Shown here piece after piece: positions 42,886-53,662 of a DNA stretch of 61,194 nt. This DNA is from Pectobacterium brasiliense (GTDB lineage Bacteria > Pseudomonadota > Gammaproteobacteria > Enterobacterales > Enterobacteriaceae). Made by a program: the position numbers and the translations under genes. The notes beneath the pieces are model-generated. The model was not told the DNA's origin, made no database searches, and worked only from the letters and a program-made list of their open reading frames with translations. Within the stretch, counting starts at the first letter, position 1. Each line of letters starts with the position of its first letter. The stretch is taken from the NCBI RefSeq assembly GCF_013449685.1, contig NZ_JACDSF010000023.1:1-61194 (forward strand), read 5' to 3'.

Positions 42886-44139
42886 TTAGGCGCGAATCAA
42901 ATCGTCACCATAACCAATCCACTTATAGGTGGTCAGTGCTTCCAGCCCCATTGGGCCGCGCGCATGCAGTTTCTGGGTACTGACCGCCACTTCCGCGCCC
43001 AGACCAAACTGACCGCCGTCGGTGAAGCGTGTACTGGCGTTGACATACACCGCAGAGGAATCCACTTCACGCACAAAGCGTTCCGCATTGCTCAAGGAGC
43101 GCGTCAGAATCGCATCAGAGTGCTGTGTACCATGTTCGCGAATATGGGCAACTGCCGCATCCAGAGAGTCAACCAGCGTAACGTTCAGGTCGTTAGAGAG
43201 CCATTCATCGTTATAGTTGGCCTCTTCCACCGCAACGACGCTTGCCGGGCCACCGGTCAGATAAGGCATTGCTGACGGGCTGGCGTGGAGCGTCACACCC
43301 GCTGCCGCCATTTTCTTGCTCAGCGCTGGCAGGAAACGGTCGGCAATATGTTGGTTGACCAGCAGCGTTTCCAGGCTGTTACAGGCGCTAGGGCGCTGCA
43401 CTTTGGCGCTTTCAATGACGGTCAGCGCCTTGTCGAAATCGATGCTGTCGTCAGCATAGATGTGACAAACACCGATACCACCAGTGATAACAGGAATCGT
43501 CGATTGTTCACGGCACAGCTTGTGCAAGCCTGCACCGCCGCGCGGAATCAGCATATCTACGTAGCGATCCAGCTTCAGCAGTTGATTAACCAGCTCACGA
43601 TCCGGGCTTTCAATCGCCTGCACCGCAGCAGCAGGCAGGCCGCACTGCGACAGCGCCTGCTGAATCACTTTCACCGTCGCCGCGTTGGTGCGGTACGTCT
43701 CTTTTCCACCGCGCAGAATCACCGCGTTACCGGTTTTCAGGCACAGGGACGCCACATCAATGGTGACGTTCGGGCGCGCTTCATAAATCACACCGACCAC
43801 ACCCAGCGGCACGCGGCGACGCTCCAGCTTCAGCCCGTTATCCAGCATGCTGCCGTCAATCACCTGCCCTACCGGATCGGTCAGGCGACATACCTGACGC
43901 ACATCGCTGGCAATCGCGCTCAGTCGTTCCTGCGTCAACAGCAGACGATCCTGCAATGCGTCACTCATGCCATTTTGGCGCGCATCGGCTAAATCCAGCG
44001 CGTTAGCCGCCAGAATCGTCGCACTCTCGGCTTCCAGCAAATCCGCAATCGTCAGCAGCGCGCGATCTTTTTGCGCTGTGCTCAGGACCGCCAGCTGATA
44101 AGAGGCCGCTTTTGCCGCTTTACCCATTTGTTCAAGCAT
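42886..44139 (-). CDS. proA: Gamma-glutamyl phosphate reductase
   Basis: The 417-residue protein has the length of E. coli ProA and the aldehyde-dehydrogenase-like fold. It begins [17 protein letters not shown] and carries [16 protein letters not shown], then the catalytic cysteine region around [13 protein letters not shown]. It reduces gamma-glutamyl phosphate with NADPH to glutamate semialdehyde, the second step of proline synthesis, in the cytoplasm. It follows proB after ten bases in one operon, upstream of thrW, as in E. coli. A hairpin terminator follows. Confidence 0.97.
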   Translation of the reverse strand: MLEQMGKAAKAASYQLAVLSTAQKDRALLTIADLLEAESATILAANALDLADARQNGMSDALQDRLLLTQERLSAIASDVRQVCRLTDPVGQVIDGSMLDNGLKLERRRVPLGVVGVIYEARPNVTIDVASLCLKTGNAVILRGGKETYRTNAATVKVIQQALSQCGLPAAAVQAIESPDRELVNQLLKLDRYVDMLIPRGGAGLHKLCREQSTIPVITGGIGVCHIYADDSIDFDKALTVIESAKVQRPSACNSLETLLVNQHIADRFLPALSKKMAAAGVTLHASPSAMPYLTGGPASVVAVEEANYNDEWLSNDLNVTLVDSLDAAVAHIREHGTQHSDAILTRSLSNAERFVREVDSSAVYVNASTRFTDGGQFGLGAEVAVSTQKLHARGPMGLEALTTYKWIGYGDDLIRA

Positions 44140-44149
44140 CGCGAACTCC

Positions 44150-45253
44150 TTAATTGATAATCATATCGTCGCGATGGATAGCCACCGGACCATATTCGTA
44201 GCCAAGAATCTCGGCAATCTGTTGAGAATGGTGCCCGGCAATCATACGCAGTGCATCGCTGTTATAACGCGTCACGGCATGCGCCACATCGCGGCCCGCC
44301 AAGCTACGCACGCGGATCACTTCACCACGAGAGAAGTTCCCTTCTACGGTGCGGATGCCTTTAGGCAGCAGCGAACTGCCGCGTTCGAGGATCGCCGAGA
44401 GCGCGCCGTTGTCGACGGTGATTTCTCCCGCTGGCGGTGCGCCGAAAATCCAGTGTTTGCGGCTTTCCAGCGGCGCATCGAGCGCATGAAAACGTGTTCC
44501 GACGGAGATATCCGCAATCACATCGCCAATCACGCCCGGTTTGCTGCCAGCGGCAATCACTACATCGATACCCGCACGGCAGGCCACATCGGCAGCCTGC
44601 AATTTGGTCGACATACCGCCCGTTCCGAGGCCTGATACGCTATCACCCGCAATGCTGCGCAGCGCATCGTTGATACCGGTCACTTCACGGATCAGCTCCG
44701 CATCGGGATTATTGCGCGGATCGGCAGTAAACAGCCCAGCCTGATCGGTCAGCAGCAGCAGTTTATCCGCATCGGCCAGAATCGCCGCCAGCGCAGACAG
44801 GTTGTCGTTGTCACCGACCTTGATCTCAGCGGTCGCAACAGCATCGTTTTCATTAATGACCGGAACGATATTGTTATCCAGCAGCGCCCGCATGGTGTCG
44901 CGCGCGTTAAGGAAACGCTCCCTGTCTTCCATATCCGCACGCGTCAGCAGCATCTGCCCGACGTGAATACCGTAGATAGAAAACAGCTGCTCCCACAGTT
45001 GAATCAGACGGCTTTGGCCCACGGCGGCCAGCAGTTGTTTGGTCGCAATCGTCGCGGGGAGTTCGGGGTAACCCAAATGTTCACGCCCGGCGGCAATCGC
45101 CCCTGAGGTAACAATAACAATTCGATGCCCTGCCGCATGTTGCTGCGCGCACTGGCGCACCAGTTCAACAATGTGGGCGCGGTTAAGGCGGCGCGAACCG
45201 CCGGTTAGCACGCTAGTGCCCAGTTTCACAACCAAAGTCTGGCTGCCGCTCAT
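44150..45253 (-). CDS. proB: Glutamate 5-kinase
   Basis: The 367-residue protein equals E. coli ProB in length. An amino-acid kinase domain (about 1-255; [12 protein letters not shown], then VTSGAIAAG and NENDAVA) is followed by a PUA domain (about 275-365). It phosphorylates glutamate in the first step of proline synthesis and is feedback-inhibited by proline. ATG at 45253 ([12 protein letters not shown]) aligns with the known start; the earlier ATG at 45277 is unlikely. proA follows after ten bases. In E. coli phoE lies upstream; here crl is next after only about 120 bases. Confidence 0.97.
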   Translation of the reverse strand: MSGSQTLVVKLGTSVLTGGSRRLNRAHIVELVRQCAQQHAAGHRIVIVTSGAIAAGREHLGYPELPATIATKQLLAAVGQSRLIQLWEQLFSIYGIHVGQMLLTRADMEDRERFLNARDTMRALLDNNIVPVINENDAVATAEIKVGDNDNLSALAAILADADKLLLLTDQAGLFTADPRNNPDAELIREVTGINDALRSIAGDSVSGLGTGGMSTKLQAADVACRAGIDVVIAAGSKPGVIGDVIADISVGTRFHALDAPLESRKHWIFGAPPAGEITVDNGALSAILERGSSLLPKGIRTVEGNFSRGEVIRVRSLAGRDVAHAVTRYNSDALRMIAGHHSQQIAEILGYEYGPVAIHRDDMIIN

Positions 45254-45376
45254 AATATCTCTGCCGTTGGATGTCAAAAAATAAGAATAAGAAAAACGTT
45301 GTAGCAGGACAGACGCGTTATGCCAACAGGCACAACGCGAAAACCTGTGAATAAATCGGGGATCGTCAGGGAAATA

Positions 45377-45751
45377 TCACGGTCGTGCGACGAGGCTACA
45401 GGCGGGGTCCAACGAGTGCAACTGTTTCTCCAGACGGATATGGAAAGCCTTTCTGGCATTTTCCACCTGTTCCATTACGGCTTTGTCCTTGATTTTTTCT
45501 TCACGCCAGTTGCCCTGCTTATCGAACAAACCGTAGTGATAGTCATAGGTAAAGCCTTTGCCAGTATCTTCCAAATTCAACCACCAGCCCCAGAATTCAC
45601 GACTTTCTGGCGCAGGCTTGATGTTGACGCAAACCGCCAGGCAATCAAAGAAGAACGCGGTATCCTCGCACTGCGCTTCACGGATATAAGGTCCCAACGA
45701 CGTAAAATTTTTCATGAGTCGGCTTTTGGGGTGTCCACTCGGTAACATCAT
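45377..45751 (-). CDS. crl: Sigma factor-binding protein Crl
   Basis: The 124-residue protein matches Crl: [16 protein letters not shown], then [22 protein letters not shown] and [10 protein letters not shown]. Crl binds RpoS (sigma S) and promotes its assembly with core RNA polymerase, so boosting stationary-phase genes. It is slightly shorter than the E. coli protein, which differs mainly at the C-terminus. The gene stands alone between frsA and proB. Confidence 0.96.
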   Translation of the reverse strand: MMLPSGHPKSRLMKNFTSLGPYIREAQCEDTAFFFDCLAVCVNIKPAPESREFWGWWLNLEDTGKGFTYDYHYGLFDKQGNWREEKIKDKAVMEQVENARKAFHIRLEKQLHSLDPACSLVARP

Positions 45752-45855
45752 CTACGATCTCCTCTGGTTGAACCTTCTTTTTAGCAGAGAATGGCAATTT
45801 ATCAACCACCTGGCATCAGGTTACCGTTCGGTGTTAGACTTTTGATACATCATGC

Positions 45856-47106
45856 TCAACACACTTTATCCTGCAACCATCCGCTGATTTGCTGTAGTGC
45901 GCGGTGGAAATTCTGGTACACCGGCGAGAAATTCACTGGCAGCAGTTTCCCTTGTGCGGATGAATTCACAATCAGGCTGGCCTCTTCTTTCGGGCAGAGC
46001 GGATCGTTATCCCAATAGCCTGCCAGCATCGGCGTCGGGCAGCGGCGTCCTAGCAGCCCCTGCGTTTTCAGCGAATAGCGCCCCAGTTCGGTTTTCAGTG
46101 AGGTATCCGTCGAGAACGGCATACCCAGTCGGCTCGCCAGCACATCCATAAACATATCCGGCACCTGCTGCTGGCGAGTCGGATCGCTTAACAGGTGATG
46201 CACCACGGGGCCGAGACAGGCCACACCACGTAAGCGCTGCGATTCCAGATACGCCAGCCGAACGGCAATATTGGCACCAAAGCGGAAACCAAACGCGGCA
46301 ACGCGAGTGTGATCGACCCACGGAACATCCGGTAATGCGCGCAAGACCTGCTGATGCAGGAAGCTGGAATCCTGAGTCAGCTTCCAACGGGAAGAAAATC
46401 CAACGGAGGGAACATCAATCGTCAGCATTGCCATACCCGCTGGCGCAAAATAGTCCTGAAACAGGCGATGATAATCGCTCTGCAACATTTCCAGACTGCC
46501 GCACATAAGCACAGTTGGGAAAGGCGCTTTCGCCTGCGCTGGCATATGCAAGAAACCGGTCAGCGTACCGCCGCCCGTAATCGGGAAGGTTAATTCTTTG
46601 AGTTCATAAGGCAGATATTTAGCCGCTTCTTCATAGGCGCGGTTTGCCAGCGTTTGCGCCTGCTCCGCCAGCTCATCGCCTTTAATATGCGGGTAGGCAG
46701 CAATGCTGTAGAGGTTGGCGGCATTCAACCAGCGTTGCCCAGTTTGCGACTCATCGCTACTCTCAAGTGCCCGCTGCTGCCAGTCTGCGCCCTGCTTCGC
46801 CCATTCATAAATCCAGTTGCCGCCTCGGTAGCCGATCACCGTATCAAGCAGTTGCTCGTTGCTTCTGTCAGCTTTGCTGGCGGCGATGCGCGACAGCACA
46901 TCTTCGATTTCCCACGGGTCGACGCCACGCCAAATCCACATCAGTCGGTTAATCATCCGATACCAACTGCCGGTCTTCTCCCCTTCCAGCGTAGAATGCA
47001 GCCCCTGCACGTCCTGACTATTCCGCGTACGTCTGACCAACGTCGAGGTTTCTGGATGTTTAAAAGATGGTTTGAATAGCGTTTCAGACAGGTTAGCTTG
47101 CGCCAC
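45856..47106 (-). CDS. frsA: Esterase FrsA (fermentation-respiration switch protein)
   Basis: The 416-residue protein matches FrsA (YafA). It opens [20 protein letters not shown] and has an alpha/beta-hydrolase C-terminal domain with [21 protein letters not shown] split over about 215-240 and [17 protein letters not shown] around 290. It has carboxylesterase activity; in some bacteria it is reported to bind the glucose transporter component EIIA. Here gpt precedes it on the same strand, separated by 276 bases that include a terminator. Confidence 0.95.
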   Translation of the reverse strand: MAQANLSETLFKPSFKHPETSTLVRRTRNSQDVQGLHSTLEGEKTGSWYRMINRLMWIWRGVDPWEIEDVLSRIAASKADRSNEQLLDTVIGYRGGNWIYEWAKQGADWQQRALESSDESQTGQRWLNAANLYSIAAYPHIKGDELAEQAQTLANRAYEEAAKYLPYELKELTFPITGGGTLTGFLHMPAQAKAPFPTVLMCGSLEMLQSDYHRLFQDYFAPAGMAMLTIDVPSVGFSSRWKLTQDSSFLHQQVLRALPDVPWVDHTRVAAFGFRFGANIAVRLAYLESQRLRGVACLGPVVHHLLSDPTRQQQVPDMFMDVLASRLGMPFSTDTSLKTELGRYSLKTQGLLGRRCPTPMLAGYWDNDPLCPKEEASLIVNSSAQGKLLPVNFSPVYQNFHRALQQISGWLQDKVC

Positions 47107-47285
47107 AGCAGCCTCCGTTAATGTAAACCGCTGTTAGCGGACATCAGACGACGTCTTCGTCACCCACTAAAGTGTAACGAACTCAGGCCAGAGAAGACAA
47201 ATATCAACAGCAGAAACACACGATGGGATCAAAGCCTGCGCGAGAAATGACGACCGTTCAGAAACAACTATCGCCATAAACAACA

Positions 47286-47323
47286 ATCGTCATAAGTACC
47301 CATCGTCATAAATACCCATCGTC
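47286..47323. repeat. Short tandem repeat between gpt and frsA
   Basis: The 16-mer ATCGTCATAAGTACCC (47286-47301) is followed directly by ATCGTCATAAATACCC (47302-47317) and a partial third copy. No role is evident. It lies just downstream of the gpt terminator. Confidence 0.6.
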
Positions 47324-47332
47324 AAAAACGAC

Positions 47333-47355
47333 AATGCCCGGCTAAACCGGGCATT
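47333..47355 (-). terminator. Hairpin terminator after gpt
   Basis: AATGCCCGG and CCGGGCATT pair perfectly around CTAAA, 28 bases past the gpt stop, and are followed on the minus strand by GTCGTTTTT. Confidence 0.75.
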
Positions 47356-47382
47356 GATGGAAACGAATATTCGCTCAGGCGA

Positions 47383-47841
47383 TTAACGGCCAGACAAAGG
47401 CGGAACAAACACCACGCCCATATCCCACGGCTGTTCAATCCAAGTATCCTGCGGGATATCAATCACGTAGTCGTCAACCAGCGGTTTACCAGCCGGTTTC
47501 GCGAAAATGGTCACAAAGTGCGCTTTCGGGTACATATCACGAATCGCTTTCGCCGTACCGCCCGTATCAACCAGATCGTCAATCACGATAAACCCTTCGC
47601 CATCTCCCTCGGCACGCTTCAGCACTTTCATTTCGCGCTGGTTGTCGTGGTCATAACTGGAGATGCAAACGGTATCAACGTGACGAATGCCCAGCTCACG
47701 CGCCAGCAGCGCGCTTGGCACCAGACCACCGCGGCTAACGGCAATGATGCCTTTCCATTGATCGGCAGGCAGTAAACGCTGCGCCAGTTTGCGGGCATGA
47801 ATTTGCAACATATCCCAGGTTACGACGTACTTTTCGCTCAT
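47383..47841 (-). CDS. gpt: Xanthine-guanine phosphoribosyltransferase
   Basis: The 152-residue protein has the exact length of E. coli Gpt. It begins [20 protein letters not shown] and has the phosphoribosyltransferase loop [19 protein letters not shown]. It transfers ribose 5-phosphate from PRPP to guanine, xanthine and hypoxanthine for purine salvage, at the inner face of the membrane. It diverges from pepD as in E. coli. Confidence 0.97.
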   Translation of the reverse strand: MSEKYVVTWDMLQIHARKLAQRLLPADQWKGIIAVSRGGLVPSALLARELGIRHVDTVCISSYDHDNQREMKVLKRAEGDGEGFIVIDDLVDTGGTAKAIRDMYPKAHFVTIFAKPAGKPLVDDYVIDIPQDTWIEQPWDMGVVFVPPLSGR

Positions 47842-48171
47842 AAAATATATCCCAGCCGAATAAAAAACGGCTTAAGTTGAGTCTGAGGGGGAAAAAAGGT
47901 TGCGCGGGATTATAGATAGCCAACAACATAAAAACCAGTTTTTCTCAACGTGAGAATCGAGTTTTTCCTGACAACCTGCGCCCTAGGAAGCCCATGGATT
48001 CATATTGCAGCAGGAAAAATAAGACGGGGTTGACGGCAATTCCCCTGCTTTGATGGAAAATGATATTCTGTTGTAACACGCCATATTTCGTGGCTAACCG
48101 CGATTAACTTTTAACCTATAGCTTTGCCCGCCAGAACACAAAGGCTGGCCGCTAAAAAGGAGACTGAAATA
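47842..48171. promoter_or_regulatory. Divergent gpt-pepD intergenic region
   Basis: These 330 bases hold promoters for gpt (minus) and pepD (plus). AAGGAGA before the pepD GTG is clear; a candidate TTGATG and TGTAAC pair spaced 16 bases apart near 48051-48078 could serve pepD. No known operator is recognisable. Confidence 0.4.
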
Positions 48172-49632
48172 GTGTCTGAATTGTCTCAACTTTCCCCCCA
48201 GCCGCTGTGGGATATTTTCGCCAAGATCTGTTCCATTCCGCACCCGTCTTATCATGAAGAAGCATTGGCCGCGCACATTCTGGAATGGGCTAAAGAGAAA
48301 GGCATCTATACCGAGCGCGATCAGGTCGGCAATATTCTGCTGCGCAAAGCGGCAACCGCAGGTATGGAAAATCGCAAACCTGTCGTGTTGCAGGCGCATC
48401 TGGACATGGTGCCGCAGAAAAACAACGACACCGTACACGATTTCACTACCGATCCGATCCAACCTTATGTTGACGGCGAATGGCTGAAAGCACGTGGTAC
48501 CACGCTGGGCGCGGATAACGGTATCGGTATGGCGTCTGCGCTGGCGGTGCTGGCCGATCCGAACGTCGAGCACGGCCCGCTGGAAGTGCTACTGACCATG
48601 ACGGAAGAAGCTGGTATGGATGGCGCGTTTGGTCTGCAACCTAACTGGCTTCAGGGCGAAATCCTGATCAATACCGACTCAGAAGAAGAAGGCGAGATCT
48701 ACATGGGGTGCGCTGGCGGTATTGATTTCATTACGCATTTACCGCTGGAGCGCGAACTGCCACCTGCTGGGTACCACACGCTGAAGCTGACGATTAAAGG
48801 GCTGAAAGGCGGCCACTCCGGCGGCGACATCCATCTGGGGCTGGGCAACGCCAACAAGCTGCTGGCACGTTTCCTGTTCGAGCAGGCGAAAGCGCTGGAT
48901 CTCCGCATTCTCGATCTGAACGGCGGGACGCTGCGTAACGCGATTCCGCGTGAAGCTTTCGCCACGCTGTCACTGCCTGCCGCTAACGTCGAGCAGTTGA
49001 AAGCGCTGAGCCAGGACTATCTGGCCGTGCTGAAAAATGAGCTGTCCGCCGTTGAGAAAAACGTGACCGTGCTGGTAGAAGCCAGCGACAGCAATGAGCA
49101 CCCGCTGACGCAAGACAGCCGCGATCGTCTGCTGGCGCTGCTCAACGCCACGCCGAACGGCGTGATCCGCATGAGCGACGAAGTCAAAGGCGTGGTAGAA
49201 ACATCACTGAACCTCGGCGTTGTGACGATGGAAGACGACCACGCGGAAATTATCTGCCTGATTCGTTCGCTGATCGACAGCGGTAAAGATGCCGTCGTCG
49301 GTACGCTGACAGCACTGGGCCAGTTGGCTGGCGCGAAAACATCACCGAAAGGCGGCTACCCAGGCTGGCAGCCAGATGCGCATTCGCCGGTCATGGCGCT
49401 GGTACGCGAAACGTATCAGAAGCTGTTCAACAAGACGCCGAACATCATGGTGATTCACGCCGGTCTGGAATGCGGTCTGTTCAAAAAGCCGTACCCAGAC
49501 ATGGATATGGTTTCCATTGGACCGACCATCACCGGGCCACACTCGCCGGATGAACAAGTGCATATCGGCAGCGTCGATCTGTACTGGAAATTGCTGACAG
49601 CGCTGCTGAAAGCGATTCCGCCACGCGCTTAA
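48172..49632 (+). CDS. pepD: Aminoacyl-histidine dipeptidase (peptidase D)
   Basis: The 486-residue protein matches PepD, an M20-family zinc dipeptidase that cleaves Xaa-His and other dipeptides in the cytoplasm. The metal-site regions are visible: VLQAHLDMVPQKN near 80, TTLGADNGIGMA near 115, and TEEAGMDGAFG near 145. The lid region begins GLKGGHSGGDIH. Translation starts at GTG 48172 (protein SELSQLSPQPLWDIF after Met), which matches the E. coli start and has AAGGAGA upstream; no ATG start fits. A terminator follows. Confidence 0.95.
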   Translation: MSELSQLSPQPLWDIFAKICSIPHPSYHEEALAAHILEWAKEKGIYTERDQVGNILLRKAATAGMENRKPVVLQAHLDMVPQKNNDTVHDFTTDPIQPYVDGEWLKARGTTLGADNGIGMASALAVLADPNVEHGPLEVLLTMTEEAGMDGAFGLQPNWLQGEILINTDSEEEGEIYMGCAGGIDFITHLPLERELPPAGYHTLKLTIKGLKGGHSGGDIHLGLGNANKLLARFLFEQAKALDLRILDLNGGTLRNAIPREAFATLSLPAANVEQLKALSQDYLAVLKNELSAVEKNVTVLVEASDSNEHPLTQDSRDRLLALLNATPNGVIRMSDEVKGVVETSLNLGVVTMEDDHAEIICLIRSLIDSGKDAVVGTLTALGQLAGAKTSPKGGYPGWQPDAHSPVMALVRETYQKLFNKTPNIMVIHAGLECGLFKKPYPDMDMVSIGPTITGPHSPDEQVHIGSVDLYWKLLTALLKAIPPRA

Positions 49633-49651
49633 TCGCGTAGTCGTAAAATTC

Positions 49652-49680
49652 AGGGCGGCGCATAGACGTCGCCCTTTTTT
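49652..49680 (+). terminator. Terminator after pepD
   Basis: AGGGCG (49652-49657) pairs with CGCCCT (49670-49675), followed by a run of T to 49680, between the converging pepD and dinB. Confidence 0.8.
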
Positions 49681-49698
49681 ATCCTCAACTCAACAGCC

Positions 49699-50757
49699 TT
49701 ATCCCCAATCAAACACCAGCTGTCGCTCAATTTGCGGGTCGAGCAGCGTCACATGCAGCCCAACCAGCCGGACGCCTCTGGATTTACGCCGCTCCTGCCA
49801 GGTTTGCCGCGCCAGCTTCAACAAATCCTGTTTATTCAGCACCGGCCACACATGCTCCTGCGTCGTTTGCTGAAAATCATCAAACTTGAGTTTGATGCCC
49901 TGACGCGCAATATGCAGATCGGGCTTCACCCGTTTCAGGCGGACTTCCAGCTCCTCATAAAGCTGTTCGATCAGATTTTCACACTGTTCCCAGTCGTGAA
50001 TATCCTGCGCCAGCGTCTTTTCCACGCCAACCGATTTCCTCAGCCGATCGGGTGAAATACGTCGCTCATCAATCCCCTGACATCGCTCCCACAGTACGCG
50101 GCCAAACTTGCCGAACTCTTTAAGCAGATCCGCCAGCGCATACACCCGCACATCCGCGCAGGTATGCAAGCCACGTTCTTCCAGCCGTTTCGCCGTCACT
50201 TTCCCAACGCCGGGGATCTTCTCCAGCGGTAGCGCCAACAGGAAATCATCCACCTGCTCCGGTGTAATTACATATTGCCCATTCGGCTTATTTAACTCAG
50301 AGGCGATCTTCGCCAGAAACTTGATCGGCGCAATCCCCGCCGAGGCGGTCAGATTCAGTTCATCCGCGATGGTTCGACGGATTTCTTCGGCGATGCGCGT
50401 CGCCGAACCGTTGCAGTGCGGGCTATCGGTGACATCCAGATAGGCTTCATCCAGAGAAAGCGGTTCGATCAGCGACGTGTAGCGGGCGAAGATCTCGCGG
50501 ATTTGGCGCGAGGTGGACTTATACACCTCCATGCGCCCCGGCAACAACGTGAGATGTGGACAGAGACGCAAGGCGGTTGCCGTCGCCATAGCACTGCGGA
50601 CGCCGTAGCGTCGGGCAGGATAGTTAGCGGTGCTGATGACGCCACGGCGATCGGCGCTCCCACCAATCGCCAGAGGAATATCGCGCAGGCGCGGGTTATC
50701 ACGCATCTCAATTGCTGCGTAGAAGCAGTCCATATCAACATGAATGATTTTGCGCAT
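49699..50757 (-). CDS. dinB: DNA polymerase IV
   Basis: The 352-residue Y-family polymerase has the catalytic acidic residues in [11 protein letters not shown] at the N-terminus and [10 protein letters not shown] near 103, a helix-hairpin-helix [14 protein letters not shown] near 180, and a little-finger domain. It ends QLVFDWG, like the beta-clamp-binding tail of E. coli DinB. It performs error-prone translesion synthesis. ATG at 50757 ([10 protein letters not shown]) matches the family. A LexA box lies just upstream, so it is SOS-induced. Confidence 0.96.
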   Translation of the reverse strand: MRKIIHVDMDCFYAAIEMRDNPRLRDIPLAIGGSADRRGVISTANYPARRYGVRSAMATATALRLCPHLTLLPGRMEVYKSTSRQIREIFARYTSLIEPLSLDEAYLDVTDSPHCNGSATRIAEEIRRTIADELNLTASAGIAPIKFLAKIASELNKPNGQYVITPEQVDDFLLALPLEKIPGVGKVTAKRLEERGLHTCADVRVYALADLLKEFGKFGRVLWERCQGIDERRISPDRLRKSVGVEKTLAQDIHDWEQCENLIEQLYEELEVRLKRVKPDLHIARQGIKLKFDDFQQTTQEHVWPVLNKQDLLKLARQTWQERRKSRGVRLVGLHVTLLDPQIERQLVFDWG

Positions 50758-50773
50758 ACTGGCCCTCTGACAA

Positions 50774-50793
50774 CACTGTATGAATATACAGAT
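50774..50793. promoter_or_regulatory. LexA (SOS) box of dinB
   Basis: CTGTATGAATATACAG (50776-50791) fits the LexA consensus CTGT-N8-ACAG exactly and ends about 17 bases upstream of the dinB start codon. Confidence 0.9.
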
Positions 50794-50832
50794 CAAAGTC
50801 AGTATAGACAAGCTGCGCGATGCCTGCCGCGT

Positions 50833-51633
50833 TTATTGGGCGATCAGCATAACCAGCTTAAATTCGCTCTGCACGGCAGGGTGAAAAGTCTGTTGATGAT
50901 AGGCAATATCGCCAAGCGAAGGATGGTGGAAACGTCGCTCGCCGCCTTCACGGGCGGTTACCGCCTGCTGTGACCACCAGAGGTTGAATTCACGGCTTTC
51001 TTCACACAACGCCATCACGATTTGCCGAACAGAATCAGTCGGCGCGTAATGGCTTGATTCCGCGCGGAACTCCGCCACCACCCGCTTCGCGCGTTCCGGC
51101 CAATTAACCACCAGCGATCGTGCCAGCGGATTCAGAAACATGAAACGCAGCAGGTTAGGCTCGGGATCGTTCCCCAGCCATCCGGCAAACAGCTGTTCCG
51201 ACGGCGCATTCCACGCCAGCATATTCCAACTGCCATCCAGAAAATATGCAGGACAAGTAATGTGATGCAAGCTGGCGGCAATCTGCGCATCCGGCGGCGT
51301 TGCCCTATTCTGCTTCTGAGGATCTTTCACGCCAGCAAGGCTAAAAAGATAATCATGCTCTGCGGGTTCCAGTTTTAACGCCTGCGACACGCGGCGCAGC
51401 GCCGATGCCGAAGCGGACACATCACGCCCCTGTTCAAGCCAGGTATACCAGGTGGTGCTGATGCGGGCGATTTGCGCCAGCTCTTCGCGACGTAATCCGC
51501 TGGTGCGCCGCCGTCCAGAGGCTGGCAGGCCGACCATTTCCGGCGTAGTCCGCTCACGCAGCACCCGTAAGAAAGCCCCTAGCGCTTTTGGGCCACTCAG
51601 AGAATTGGCAGGTATAAACGAATGTGCAGACAT
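50833..51633 (-). CDS. XRE/MmyB-family transcriptional regulator
   Basis: The 266-residue protein has an N-terminal helix-turn-helix (about 18-95; LRREELAQIARISTTWYTWL interrupted by an Arg run before it) and a C-terminal MmyB-like ligand-binding domain (about 120-265; LDGSWNMLAWNAPSEQLF). Members of this family often bind fatty acids and regulate a neighbouring oxidoreductase or transport gene, but none is adjacent here. The nearest divergent gene, a methyltransferase at 51866, may be a target. Start at 51633. Confidence 0.88.
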   Translation of the reverse strand: MSAHSFIPANSLSGPKALGAFLRVLRERTTPEMVGLPASGRRRTSGLRREELAQIARISTTWYTWLEQGRDVSASASALRRVSQALKLEPAEHDYLFSLAGVKDPQKQNRATPPDAQIAASLHHITCPAYFLDGSWNMLAWNAPSEQLFAGWLGNDPEPNLLRFMFLNPLARSLVVNWPERAKRVVAEFRAESSHYAPTDSVRQIVMALCEESREFNLWWSQQAVTAREGGERRFHHPSLGDIAYHQQTFHPAVQSEFKLVMLIAQ

Positions 51634-51865
51634 AATCAGGTGTCCTTTTCATCCCGCTCGTATAGGTGGCTTGCGATGGCAGCGGCATTAATGAAAAACA
51701 GGTTAATCAAACAGGGAGTATTTTATACCCGTATAAATGCTCATATTGTACCCGTATTTTTCCCTGATTATAGTGTTCTCAGACCGACGTCTTCTGTAGT
51801 GGCTGGCGCGCCGCCGTTTAACCCATGATGAAACGAAAGCAGTTCAGATAAATAAAGCGAGAGCA

Positions 51866-52639
51866 ATGATGGAAGAAAAACAGAACCATAATCATCGCGT
51901 CGAACACCAGTTCGGCTCACAGGCGCAGAACTACCTGACCAGTGCGGTGCACGCGCAGGGCAAAGATTTAACCCAACTGGCCGCTTTATTAGCGCCCTTC
52001 CCGCAGGCGCGCGTGATCGATGTCGGCTGTGGTGCCGGACATGCCAGTTTCGTTGCCGCGCGGGCTGTCGCGGAGGTTGTCGCCTACGATTTGTCTTCCC
52101 AAATGCTGGACGTGGTGAGTCAGGCTGCGGCGCAGAAAGGGCTGAATAACATCCGCGTTCAGCAAGGTGTCGCCGAGTCTTTACCGTTCGAGGATAGCAG
52201 CGCAGATATCATCATCAGCCGTTATTCTGCGCACCACTGGCATGATGTCGGACAGGCATTACGAGAAATGCGGCGCGTTCTGAAACCGGGCGGCCGAGTG
52301 ATCGTGATGGATGTCGTTTCGCCCGGTCATCCGCTGCTGGACAGCTATTTGCAGACGGTAGAGAAGCTGCGCGATACCTCACACGTGCGCAATTACGCGC
52401 CAGGCGAATGGCTGAGCTTCTTTACCGACGCAGGGTTTATCGTGCGTAACGTCACCAGCGACAGGTTAACACTGGAGTTCAGCAGTTGGATCGCCCGTAT
52501 GCGCACGCCAGAACATTTCGCGGTCGCGATTCGTGAACTGCAAAAAACGCTGCCGGACGAGGTGGTACAGCATTTTGACGTACAGACGGATGGTTCCTTT
52601 GTCACCGACATTATGATGATAGAAGCCACCCGCGCCTGA
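51866..52639 (+). CDS. Class I SAM-dependent methyltransferase (UbiE/YafE-like)
   Basis: The 257-residue protein has the SAM-binding motif VIDVGCGAGHASF at about residues 50-62, then VAYDLSSQML and a post-motif ADIIISRYSAHHWHD, followed by LKPGGRVIVMDVVSPG. This is the Methyltransf_11 pattern of small-molecule methyltransferases; E. coli YafE is a likely relative. Substrate unknown. ATG at 51866 and 51869 are both possible. It is divergent from the MmyB regulator, with which it may share control, and ends in a strong terminator. Confidence 0.85.
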   Translation: MMEEKQNHNHRVEHQFGSQAQNYLTSAVHAQGKDLTQLAALLAPFPQARVIDVGCGAGHASFVAARAVAEVVAYDLSSQMLDVVSQAAAQKGLNNIRVQQGVAESLPFEDSSADIIISRYSAHHWHDVGQALREMRRVLKPGGRVIVMDVVSPGHPLLDSYLQTVEKLRDTSHVRNYAPGEWLSFFTDAGFIVRNVTSDRLTLEFSSWIARMRTPEHFAVAIRELQKTLPDEVVQHFDVQTDGSFVTDIMMIEATRA

Positions 52640-52685
52640 TACGCTTTTCCCGTAATTAACGACCTCAAAACGATCTCAAATTGAG

Positions 52686-52713
52686 CGGCCCGCATCCTTT
52701 CGGGTCGTTTTTT
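52686..52713 (+). terminator. Terminator after the methyltransferase gene
   Basis: CGGCCCG (52686-52692) pairs with CGGGTCG (52701-52707), with one G-T pair, and is followed by six T. It lies about 47 bases past the stop. Confidence 0.8.
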
Positions 52714-52906
52714 GTAAATGTTATTTTTTAGCGCTTTTCAACGCTTGATTAATACGAAACCAATGATAATGTGATTTCGTTTTCGTCGTGACCTATTCGC
52801 CGACGGAATATATACCGATAACGGCTATCCCCACGCTTTCGCTAAAACACTAGTAGCGCGGCGCGGATGCCGCGTGTAGCAGGCAATTTTATTATCAGGA
52901 ACCATA

Positions 52907-53662
52907 ATGCAAAAAATCGCGCTGTCGTTTGCGATGTTGTTTTTTTTGCCTTCTCTTGTTATTACCAGCGAAGCCAGTGTTGTTACCAGCGCCGCCAGCG
53001 GGACCGCACCGCCGCTAGCGCCGATAGCAAAAGAATTAAAACAGCAATTATTAGGCTCTCCGATCTATATTCAGATCTTTAAAGAAGAGCGAATATTCGA
53101 ACTTTATGCGAAAGTCGGTAACGAATACCGTTTACTGGAACAATATCCCATCTGTAAATATTCAGGCGGATTAGGACCAAAACGCGTTGAAGGCGATTTA
53201 AAAAGCCCGGAAGGTTTCTATCAGGTTGACCTGCGCCAGCTCAAGCCAGACAGCCAATATTACCGCGCGATCAATATCGGCTTCCCCAACGACTATGATA
53301 AATCACAGGGATATTCTGGTCGCTATTTGATGATCCACGGTGAGTGTGTGTCGGTCGGCTGCTATGCCATGACCAACACCTATATGGATGAGATTTATCG
53401 CTATGCCGAAGCGGCGTTACGCCACGGGCAGGCGAAGATTGATATCGCCATCTACCCGTTCCGTATGACGGAGCAGAACATGCAGCGCCACCGTAATTCC
53501 ATCTACGCCAGCTTCTGGAAACAGCTTCAGCCGGGGTATGCCTATTTTAATCAGCACAATCAGCCACCGGCCATCACCGTGTTTAACGGGCAATACGTCG
53601 TTAACCCACCGTTGATGACCAGCCAGCCGACTTTAAAGTATGCGCTCGCCGAAACAAAATAG
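52907..53662 (+). CDS. dpaA: YafK/DpaA: L,D-transpeptidase-fold peptidoglycan-lipoprotein amidase
   Basis: The 251-residue protein has a signal peptide (about residues 1-24) and a YkuD-type catalytic domain with the motif YLMIHGECVSVGCYAMTN at about 144-161, carrying the His and the active-site Cys. E. coli YafK (DpaA, also called LdtF) removes Braun lipoprotein from peptidoglycan. ATG at 52907 has AGGAACC upstream. The last 30 bases overlap the end of yafJ on the other strand. Confidence 0.92.
   Translation: MQKIALSFAMLFFLPSLVITSEASVVTSAASGTAPPLAPIAKELKQQLLGSPIYIQIFKEERIFELYAKVGNEYRLLEQYPICKYSGGLGPKRVEGDLKSPEGFYQVDLRQLKPDSQYYRAINIGFPNDYDKSQGYSGRYLMIHGECVSVGCYAMTNTYMDEIYRYAEAALRHGQAKIDIAIYPFRMTEQNMQRHRNSIYASFWKQLQPGYAYFNQHNQPPAITVFNGQYVVNPPLMTSQPTLKYALAETK

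Noticed and set aside
43285..43992. Plus-strand frame of 235 codons within proA
   Set aside because: Long shadow frame caused by GC-rich codons of proA; proA is certain.
47286..47323. Considered as a CRISPR-like repeat
   Set aside because: Only two and a third 16-bp units in direct contact, with no spacers and no cas genes in the window.
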